Positions 1 to 4,548 of a DNA stretch of 8,805 bases are shown here, in pieces. Below the pieces are notes generated by a model. It was not told the origin of the DNA. It did not search any database and was given only the letters and a program-made list of their open reading frames with translations. How positions within the stretch are numbered: position 1 is the first letter of the stretch; the number at the start of each line of letters is the position of its first letter. The translations under genes and the position numbers were made by a program. Source of the DNA: UMGS1124 sp045541255 (GTDB taxonomy: Bacteria > Bacillota_I > Bacilli_A > RF39 > UBA660). The stretch lies in contig JAZQIU010000025.1 in NCBI GenBank assembly GCA_045541255.1, positions 1 through 8,805 on the forward strand, read 5' to 3'.

Positions 1-372
1 GAAAATAATATTAGTGATGTTAGTTTTGATAATAGTTTAATTGAAATTAAAAACAAATATGTAGATAATTATATGTTTAATGCTATTGTTAATCATGCAG
101 ATTTTTTATTTAAGAATAAATCCAAAAAATATAAAACTTTAGATGAAGATGATATATTAAGGGAAATCATTTTAAAGGAATATAAAAAGTATCAAAAACA
201 AACTAGATATAATATTTTAGAAAATTATTTATCTAATACAGCACCAAAATTGAAATATCAAAATAAACATAAAATTATCAATGCTGTTAAAAACATTAAT
301 GCAGAAATGGAAGAAGCGCAAAAAGAATTTAGCAAATTATTCCAATCAAATGAATACCAAAAGCAAAATTAG
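1..372 (+). CDS. C-terminal part of an unidentified charged, helical protein (5' end outside window)
   Basis: The frame is open from the first base and ends in TAG at 370-372, giving at least 123 residues. An ATG at 73 exists but has no SD upstream, and the sequence before it is protein-like, so the gene most likely starts outside the window. The visible part is rich in Lys, Glu, Asn and Tyr and predicted helical, with no membrane segment and no motif I recognise. A stretch at window residues 57-73 (ILREIILKEYKKYQKQT) looks like a charged amphipathic helix. Its position upstream of conjugation genes would suit the C-terminus of a relaxase or another transfer/replication protein, but nothing visible proves that. 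Its stop lies just before a promoter for the next gene, so it probably ends a transcription unit. Confidence 0.7.
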   Translation, partial: ENNISDVSFDNSLIEIKNKYVDNYMFNAIVNHADFLFKNKSKKYKTLDEDDILREIILKEYKKYQKQTRYNILENYLSNTAPKLKYQNKHKIINAVKNINAEMEEAQKEFSKLFQSNEYQKQN

Positions 373-381
373 TGTTATAAT
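373..381 (+). promoter_or_regulatory. Extended -10 promoter (TGTTATAAT)
   Basis: A perfect TATAAT at 376-381 is preceded by TG one base upstream, the extended -10 form that tolerates a poor -35. No good -35 is seen 16-18 bases upstream. Transcription would begin near 388, about 14 bases before the ATG at 402, leaving only the SD (AGGTGG, 391-396) as leader. The element starts one base after the stop of the preceding gene, a sensible place for a promoter. In DNA this AT-rich, chance -10 matches are common. Confidence 0.5.
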
Positions 382-401
382 AGTATTAGCAGGTGGTTCT
401 T

Positions 402-632
402 ATGAATATTGATAATATAAAAACAATATTTAATGAAAAAAGGGAAGTTCATTTTAAATTGTATAGTTTGGATTATACAATTAAAGAAGTAGATGGTAAA
501 ATTCTTGTTTATGCTGACTTGTATGATAATAAAAAAGAATCTTATAGTACAATTGATGAAGCATTAAATTATTTTACTATATATAATGAAAGTATTATTC
601 AAAATCAAAATAGAATAATGAATATTAGATAA
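402..632 (+). CDS. Small unknown protein, 76 residues
   Basis: ATG at 402 is preferred over the in-frame GTG at 393, because AGGTGG (391-396) is an SD correctly spaced (5 bases) for 402, and the GTG lies inside that SD. The protein begins MNIDNIKTIFNEK and ends NQNRIMNIR. It has an alternating hydrophobic pattern at about residues 18-40 (FKLYSLDYTI, then KILVYADLYD) suggesting two or three beta strands, followed by a helix (STIDEALNYFTI). This resembles small cytosolic beta-beta-alpha hypothetical proteins of mobile elements of low-GC Gram-positives, but I cannot name a family. There is no signal peptide, membrane helix or catalytic motif. It is preceded by its own promoter and followed after 27 bases by the membrane-protein gene, so the two may be co-transcribed. 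Confidence 0.7.
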   Translation: MNIDNIKTIFNEKREVHFKLYSLDYTIKEVDGKILVYADLYDNKKESYSTIDEALNYFTIYNESIIQNQNRIMNIR

Positions 633-659
633 GTGTGATTTGAAAGTGAGTTGATTTAA

Positions 660-1139
660 ATGTTAATTATCTTAGAAGGAATAGTAATGTGCTTTTTACT
701 ATTAATTGTATGTGTGATAGGAATAGCAAATGGTCCAGTAGGATTAGTAGTACTTTATGAGAAGGATGTACAGGAAAGGGTTATAGAACTAGGATATACA
801 ACAAGAGAAAAGATTAAGAAAAGTTTTATTATTACGAGCATTGCCTTATTCATTCCAATGATAGTATTAGTTCCGATTATGGTTTATTATATTAATGGAG
901 CAGTAGGATTTTGGGATGGTTTTTGGCAAATGACTATAATATTATGGATTGCTGGTTTATTTGATAGATTCTTTATTGATTGGTATTGGGTAGGTCATAC
1001 TAAAGCTTGGATTATACCCAAAACCGAAGATTTAAAACCATATATTCCACCAAAAGTTCTTGTTAGAAAATGGATTGGGACAATATTTGTTTATCCTCTT
1101 TTTGCTGCTATTATTGCTTGGATAATGACATTAATGTAA
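660..1139 (+). CDS. Multi-pass membrane protein of unknown function
   Basis: A 159-residue hydrophobic protein with about four membrane helices: roughly residues 2-32, 54-77, 84-103 and 137-157. The cytosolic loop at about 33-52 carries YEKDVQERVIELGYTTREKIKK, and a Trp-rich segment (FFIDWYWVGHTKAW) follows helix three. I recall a Clostridia/Bacilli membrane-protein family with a similar 'KDVQERVIELGLTT' loop, but its function is not known to me. The ATG at 660 is preceded by an imperfect SD-like stretch (643-655). An alternative in-frame ATG at 687 has a clean AGAAGGA six bases upstream (674-680) and would give 150 residues; the true start is undecided. A terminator closes the gene. It has no evident transfer function and is richer in GC than its neighbours, so it may be cargo. 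Confidence 0.8.
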   Translation: MLIILEGIVMCFLLLIVCVIGIANGPVGLVVLYEKDVQERVIELGYTTREKIKKSFIITSIALFIPMIVLVPIMVYYINGAVGFWDGFWQMTIILWIAGLFDRFFIDWYWVGHTKAWIIPKTEDLKPYIPPKVLVRKWIGTIFVYPLFAAIIAWIMTLM

Positions 1140-1155
1140 TTTATAATTTAATTTT

Positions 1156-1187
1156 AAGATTGGTTTGAAATATAACTAATCTTTTTT
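1156..1187 (+). terminator. Rho-independent terminator after the membrane-protein gene
   Basis: AAGATTGGTT (1156-1165) pairs with AACTAATCTT (1174-1183), ten pairs including one G-U, around an 8-base loop; the run of T continues to 1187. It sits 17 bases after the stop codon at 1139 and ends the 402-1139 transcription unit. It overlaps the -35 of the next proposed promoter. Confidence 0.65.
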
Positions 1188-1193
1188 AATACT
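1165..1193 (+). promoter_or_regulatory. Sigma-A-type promoter for the regulator/methyltransferase block
   Basis: TTGAAA (1165-1170, five of six matches to TTGACA), a 17-base spacer, then AATACT (1188-1193, four of six matches to TATAAT). Transcription would start near 1200, just at the SD (AGAGGTGAT, 1200-1208) of the 48-residue reading frame. The -35 lies inside the terminator hairpin of the preceding gene, so terminator and promoter share DNA. This is the only obvious promoter before the packed block 1213-6542. Support is by inspection only. Confidence 0.45.
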
Positions 1194-1212
1194 TAAAAGA
1201 GAGGTGATTAGA

Positions 1213-1359
1213 TTGATTATTTTTATAATCATTTTTTTTATTTTGCTTGTATTTTTTTATAGTTGTTTAAAAGTATCAAGTAAATGTTCAAGAGAAGAAG
1301 AAAGGAGAGATTTTTATAAGGTTATTGGGAGAGATATTCAGAGAAAAAAGAAAAAGTAA
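1213..1359 (+). CDS. 48-residue single-pass membrane peptide with basic tail
   Basis: A strong SD (AGAGGTGAT, 1200-1208) is followed five bases later by TTG at 1213; the frame runs to TAA at 1357-1359. The product starts IIFIIIFFILLVFFY (residues 2-16), an uninterrupted hydrophobic helix, then has SCLKVSSKCSREEERRDFYK and a very basic end (RDIQRKKKK). It would be a small inner-membrane protein with a cytosolic charged tail. Its last 35 bases overlap the start of the XRE regulator in another frame, so translation of the two may be coupled. A perfect inverted repeat (1214-1231) covers the start codon. No family is recognised. The strong SD and the otherwise empty 1204-1324 interval argue that it is real, but it could be just a leader peptide. 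Confidence 0.5.
   Translation: MIIFIIIFFILLVFFYSCLKVSSKCSREEERRDFYKVIGRDIQRKKKK
1214..1231. promoter_or_regulatory. Perfect 7-bp inverted repeat over a start codon: candidate operator or RNA hairpin
   Basis: TGATTAT (1214-1220), TTTT, ATAATCA (1225-1231). The repeat lies about 15-30 bases downstream of the proposed transcription start and includes two bases of the TTG start codon at 1213. As DNA it has the size and symmetry of an operator for a dimeric XRE repressor such as the one encoded at 1325-1567. As RNA it would fold a hairpin with a U4 loop that hides the start codon. Both readings are inference, and repeats of this size also arise by chance in AT-rich DNA. Confidence 0.35.
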
Positions 1360-1567
1360 AAATTTAACATTAGAAGCACTATCAAAAATAACAGATATTT
1401 CAATTGCTGAATTATCAATGTTAGAGAATGGTTTAATTAGAGAACCTAGTAGTGTTTTTTTATATAGATTAAGCAATGTTTTAGAAATTGATTATGAAGA
1501 AGTTCTAAGACATAGATGGTGTAGATATCCTGAAAAACTAAAAAAGGTAGGTATTAAACCTTGGTAA
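1325..1567 (+). CDS. XRE/Cro-family helix-turn-helix transcriptional regulator
   Basis: An 80-residue cytosolic DNA-binding protein. Residues 1-63 form a typical HTH_3 domain: GEIFREKRKSKNLTLEALSK, then TDISIAELSMLENG as turn and recognition helix, then a third and fourth helix ending LEIDYEEVL. The C-terminal 17 residues (RHRWCRYPE to GIKPW) are not part of the usual domain. TTG at 1325 is chosen because the family normally starts a few residues before the first arginine-rich helix. The AAAGGAG at 1301-1307 is too far upstream (17 bases) and only AAGG (1318-1321) is close, so initiation may depend on translation of the overlapping 48-residue frame. Its stop overlaps the methyltransferase start by 7 bases. 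It likely regulates its own block, as controller or phage-type repressors do; its target is not shown by the sequence. Confidence 0.88.
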   Translation: MGEIFREKRKSKNLTLEALSKITDISIAELSMLENGLIREPSSVFLYRLSNVLEIDYEEVLRHRWCRYPEKLKKVGIKPW

Positions 1568-2265
1568 ATCATATCTATAATGAAGACTGTATTCAAGGTA
1601 TTAAAAGAATACCTGATGATTATATTGATTTGGTGATAATAGATCCACCATATTTAATTAATAATCATAATACAAAAATTTCAAATGAGATATCCATTGA
1701 AATTAATAAGTATAACGATGAACTATATAAATCTAATTTGACAAATGGATATGATACAAAAATATTAGATGAATTATTAAGAGTTATGAAAAAGGTAAAT
1801 ATTTATATATTTTGTAATTGTGAGCAAATACCATTTTACATAAAGTATTTTGTATTAGAAAGAAAATGTAAAATGGATATTTTAATTTGGAATAAAACAA
1901 ACGCTATGCCACTATTTAATAATAAATATTTAACTGATAAAGAATACTGTTTATATTTTCGTAAAGGGGGATATTGTAATCCCTCTAATTACGAAGATGC
2001 TAAAACAGTTTTTTATTATCCTATAAATATGAAGGATAAAAAGAAATGGAAACATCCTACGATAAAACCTGAAATTATTATTAGAAGATTAATTAGAAAT
2101 AGTTCTAAAGAAAATGATATAGTTTTAGATTGTTTTATTGGTAGTGGAACTACAGCTGTTTGTTGTATTAAAGAAAATAGAAATTATATTGGATTTGAAA
2201 TTAATAAAGAGTTTTATAAAACTTGTTTAGAAAGAATTGAAGAAACAAAAAAAGGAGATGATTAA
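1561..2265 (+). CDS. Solitary class-beta DNA (N6-adenine/N4-cytosine) methyltransferase
   Basis: A 234-residue SAM-dependent DNA methyltransferase. Motif IV, DPPY, is at residues 28-31 and sits near the N-terminus; the region to about 150 includes the likely target-recognition part; HPTIKP (165-170) is motif X, and DCFIGSGTT (190-198) is motif I, the SAM-binding loop, followed by GFEINKEFY. The order IV, recognition, X, I defines class beta. DPPY is most often found in N6-adenine enzymes, though N4-cytosine is not excluded. The TTG start at 1561 has SD AAGGTAGG (1544-1551), and the family usually starts 'M-x-N-x-I-Y-N-x-D-C' as here. The gene overlaps the regulator by 7 bases. No restriction endonuclease is next to it; the downstream gene is YubB-like. 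It is therefore an orphan enzyme, as often found on phages and conjugative elements, where it may protect incoming DNA or alter expression. Confidence 0.92.
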   Translation: MVNHIYNEDCIQGIKRIPDDYIDLVIIDPPYLINNHNTKISNEISIEINKYNDELYKSNLTNGYDTKILDELLRVMKKVNIYIFCNCEQIPFYIKYFVLERKCKMDILIWNKTNAMPLFNNKYLTDKEYCLYFRKGGYCNPSNYEDAKTVFYYPINMKDKKKWKHPTIKPEIIIRRLIRNSSKENDIVLDCFIGSGTTAVCCIKENRNYIGFEINKEFYKTCLERIEETKKGDD

Positions 2266-2979
2266 ATGCCGAATTGGACATGGAATAAAATTACTTGTAA
2301 GAAAAGTTTAGGAGATAAATTAATTGAAAAAACAGATGATGGTTATAAGTTTGATTTTAATAAAATAATCCCTATGCCAAATTCTTTAAAACTTACTGCT
2401 GGTTCAATAGAAGAAAAATCAGTAGCAAGTTATTATTTATCACTAAATGAATTAGAGCAAAAAGAATTACAAAATAATCTGAAGCAAAAAGAATTATTTT
2501 TTTATGGTAATTATTGGGATAAATATAAAAGAGATATTAATGAATATATTGAAAATCCTGATAAGTTAAAAAATGAAAGAGAAACTTTTAATGGTGGTTC
2601 TGAAGAAGTTGATTCTAACATTAAAGATATTAATGAATTGGGAAAACTTTATATAGATAATATAAATAATTATGGAGATTCACAGTGGTATCATTGGTGT
2701 AATAAAAATTGGGGAACTAAATGGAATGTTCTAGAAGATGTAGATGTGAATTATGATGATTCTACAGAAGAATATAACATTTGTTTTAATACAGCTTGGT
2801 GTCCTCCTTATGGAATTATTGATAAGTATAGCGAAATGTGTAATGATGGTGAATTTGATTGGGAATATGAAAATGAAGATTATGATGGACATCATTATAT
2901 TACAAAAGAAAATGGTGAACTAATAGAAAGAGTTGTAGATGAACCTGATTATGATACAGATGATGATATGGAAATTTAA
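2266..2979 (+). CDS. YubB/Api92-like ferredoxin-fold protein, acidic
   Basis: A 237-residue cytosolic protein. It starts MPNWTWNKIT, has KIIPMPNSL at 33-41, the signature NWGTKWN at 148-154 and FNTAWCPPYGII at 174-185. These are the hallmarks of the DUF1281/YubB-type ferredoxin-like family seen on plasmids, phages and conjugative elements; no biochemical role is established to my knowledge. The middle (about 60-130) is a charged helical insert. The C-terminus is extremely acidic (NDGEFDWEYENEDYDG, and a final YDTDDDMEI). By count there are 53 acidic and 25 basic residues, net about -28. ATG at 2266 directly follows the methyltransferase stop, with SD AAAGGAG at 2250-2256, so the two are surely in one operon. 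The acidity would fit a DNA-mimic or protein-binding role, but that is speculation. Confidence 0.85.
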   Translation: MPNWTWNKITCKKSLGDKLIEKTDDGYKFDFNKIIPMPNSLKLTAGSIEEKSVASYYLSLNELEQKELQNNLKQKELFFYGNYWDKYKRDINEYIENPDKLKNERETFNGGSEEVDSNIKDINELGKLYIDNINNYGDSQWYHWCNKNWGTKWNVLEDVDVNYDDSTEEYNICFNTAWCPPYGIIDKYSEMCNDGEFDWEYENEDYDGHHYITKENGELIERVVDEPDYDTDDDMEI

Positions 2980-2994
2980 AAGGAGAAGTGATAT

Positions 2995-3474
2995 ATGTTT
3001 ATAGATAAAAAACTTTGGGAAAAGTTAAAAGAAAATATAGATAACTTATATTGGGACGAAGATAGAATGAGTTCTGATGGAAGATATTTCTTAAAACAAA
3101 TTGATAATAATGTTAAAGAAATAGAAAGAAATAATATTAAAGAAGTTTTTGTTGTAACTAATAATGCAATAGTAGATGATCAAATAGATTATAAAATTGC
3201 AGGTGTTTGTACTTCAAAAGAAAATGCAAAAAAGTTATTTTCTCAAACTATTAAAGATGTAAAATGTGATTCGGATTTTGAAGAAATAAATCCAATTAAA
3301 ATTACAGATGATATAGATTTATCTAAAATTGATTCAGAGTGGTGCTATGAAGAAGATGATTATGGATTTAATTTATATTTAAATGGAGAATATAATTCTA
3401 ATAATTTCTCTGTTCAAATTGAAAGATTTAAACTAGATAATATTCTAGAATTAGATAATAGGGAGTTGGTATAA
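2995..3474 (+). CDS. Unknown acidic protein, 159 residues
   Basis: ATG at 2995 follows a good SD (AAAGGAGAAG, 2979-2988) and lies 15 bases after the preceding stop. Residues 1-48 are charged and helical. Residues 49-86 read KEVFVVTNNAIVDDQIDYKIAGVCTS and then KENAKKLFSQ; this strand-turn-strand-helix pattern resembles small phage proteins of the type 'VFVVT...D...I.GVFSSKE-AK', so an alpha/beta domain is likely. The C-terminal half is acidic (SEWCYEEDDYG, about 114-124). I count 36 acidic against 21 basic residues, net about -15. No catalytic motif, membrane helix or named family is recognised. It shares an operon with the YubB-like gene before it and the MGQYY gene after it, whose start codon follows its own stop directly. 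Confidence 0.8.
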   Translation: MFIDKKLWEKLKENIDNLYWDEDRMSSDGRYFLKQIDNNVKEIERNNIKEVFVVTNNAIVDDQIDYKIAGVCTSKENAKKLFSQTIKDVKCDSDFEEINPIKITDDIDLSKIDSEWCYEEDDYGFNLYLNGEYNSNNFSVQIERFKLDNILELDNRELV

Positions 3475-4293
3475 ATGGGACAATATTATAAGTTCATGAA
3501 TATTGATAAAAAACAAAATTGTCAAAGAAATTGGCATGGTATTAAATTAATGGAACATTCTTATGTTGGTAATCATTATTGTGATGATATTTTAAGATTA
3601 CTAAGTAATGAATGGAAAGGTGATAGAGTTATTCATGCTGGTGATTATGCAGAACCTAATGATGAAACTACTACTCAAAATATTGTAGAAAAATTAATTA
3701 AAGAGTTAGATGTTAAGAGTTCTTTATATCATTGGTGTGATATGCTTGATGAGGTTAAACCTACTTCAAATGATGAAATAAGATATGTATATAATTTAGA
3801 TAAAAAAGAATATGTAGATTTATTTAAACAACCTACACAGTGGTGTCATTATAGTGATGAAATAGGAATTGGTCCTGTAAAAATAAATTCATTTGCATTA
3901 TTAACTGGATGTGGTAATGGTTTAGGTGGTGGTGATTATTTTTTTGTAAATCATCAAAGTGTAGGTTCTTGGGCAGGAGATAGATTTGTATCTTCTAAAG
4001 AGCCACTAGAAGAATACAAAAAATTTAAATGTAGAGATGAAATATATAATGAACTAAAAGATAATTATAAAAAGATAAAAAAATATAATAGATTTACTAA
4101 AGATAAAATTCTAAAGGAAGAAGAAAAAATATTCTTAAAAGAATTAAATTATTTAAAAGACCATGATTATGATATTTCTAAAATTAAATTAGATGAAAGT
4201 GGTTTATTAGAAGAAGAAAAAACAATGTTTAAAAATATACTAGATAGAGAAAGAAATCTAGTTAAAGAAGATAAAGGAAAAGAGGTGGAATAG
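3475..4293 (+). CDS. 'MGQYY' family conserved hypothetical protein of phages and mobile elements
   Basis: A 272-residue soluble protein. It opens MGQYYKFMNIDKK, continues GIKLMEHSYVGN (22-33) and HAGDYAEP (54-61), and carries the highly conserved-looking core SFALLTGCGNGLGGGDYFF (139-157) followed by VGSWAGDRF (163-171). From memory this matches a phage/plasmid hypothetical family starting MGQYY with a GNGxGGGDY core; its function is unknown to me. Residues about 180-272 form a lysine/glutamate-rich, probably coiled-coil tail that may be peculiar to this element. ATG at 3475 follows the previous stop at once, with SD GGGAG at 3461-3465. Cysteine/tryptophan/histidine motifs (YHWC at 85-88, QWCHY at 122-126) echo the YHWC and AWC motifs of the YubB-like protein two genes upstream; a common metal or protein partner cannot be shown from the sequence. 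Confidence 0.85.
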   Translation: MGQYYKFMNIDKKQNCQRNWHGIKLMEHSYVGNHYCDDILRLLSNEWKGDRVIHAGDYAEPNDETTTQNIVEKLIKELDVKSSLYHWCDMLDEVKPTSNDEIRYVYNLDKKEYVDLFKQPTQWCHYSDEIGIGPVKINSFALLTGCGNGLGGGDYFFVNHQSVGSWAGDRFVSSKEPLEEYKKFKCRDEIYNELKDNYKKIKKYNRFTKDKILKEEEKIFLKELNYLKDHDYDISKIKLDESGLLEEEKTMFKNILDRERNLVKEDKGKEVE

Positions 4294-4296
4294 TTT

Positions 4297-4548
4297 ATGA
4301 CATTAGAACAAATTAATAAGGAATTAGATAATTTAGAAATTACTGATTTATTTACTGCAATAAAAGGTAACTTATTAGGCAGTATGCAAGTTGTATTGGA
4401 AAATACAAATAAAGATAAATTAGAATTTTATGATAATAGAAGTTTAGATGATATAGTATTAGATATTGAAGAACAGGTTGATGAATTAATTTGTAATTCT
4501 GATTTCTATAATATTGATTCGCTTCTAGAAGGAGATATATGTCTATAG
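4297..4548 (+). CDS. Small, very acidic protein overlapping virD4
   Basis: An 83-residue protein with 20 acidic and 5 basic residues, net about -15. It appears all-helical: MTLEQINKELDNLEITDLFTAI, a middle with LLGSMQVVLENT, then an acidic C-terminal half (SLDDIVLDIEEQVDELI). ATG at 4297 has SD GAGGTGG (4282-4288), 8 bases away. The gene overlaps the start of virD4 by 10 bases and contains the virD4 SD, so translation of the two is probably coupled and the stoichiometry linked. No family is recognised. Possibilities include an accessory protein of the coupling ATPase, an acidic DNA mimic or a small chaperone; the sequence does not decide among them. Confidence 0.78.
   Translation: MTLEQINKELDNLEITDLFTAIKGNLLGSMQVVLENTNKDKLEFYDNRSLDDIVLDIEEQVDELICNSDFYNIDSLLEGDICL

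Noticed and set aside
393..401. GTG start for the small gene at 402-632
   Set aside because: The GTG is part of the SD AGGTGG that serves the ATG at 402.
1118..1147. TTGGAT-18-TATAAT as promoter
   Set aside because: Poor -35, and transcripts would immediately meet the terminator at 1156-1187; the TTGAAA-17-AATACT pair after it is better placed.
1344..1350. A-AAA-AAG slippery heptamer in frame with the 48-residue peptide, suggesting -1 frameshifting into the regulator
   Set aside because: A -1 shift leads to a frame that stops after a few codons (TAA soon after 1360), not to the regulator frame, which is the +1 frame. Runs of A are common in this DNA.
1288..1476. Minus-strand frame opposite the regulator
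   Set aside because: Lies wholly opposite the convincing HTH gene, and its hydrophobic Phe/Leu/Ser-rich product is the usual shadow of AT-rich coding DNA.
4521..4541. TCTAGAAGGAGATATATG resembles the T7 gene 10/expression-vector ribosome-binding region
   Set aside because: It is embedded in a native overlap of two genes of matching composition, and differs from the vector sequence; resemblance is due to a strong SD.
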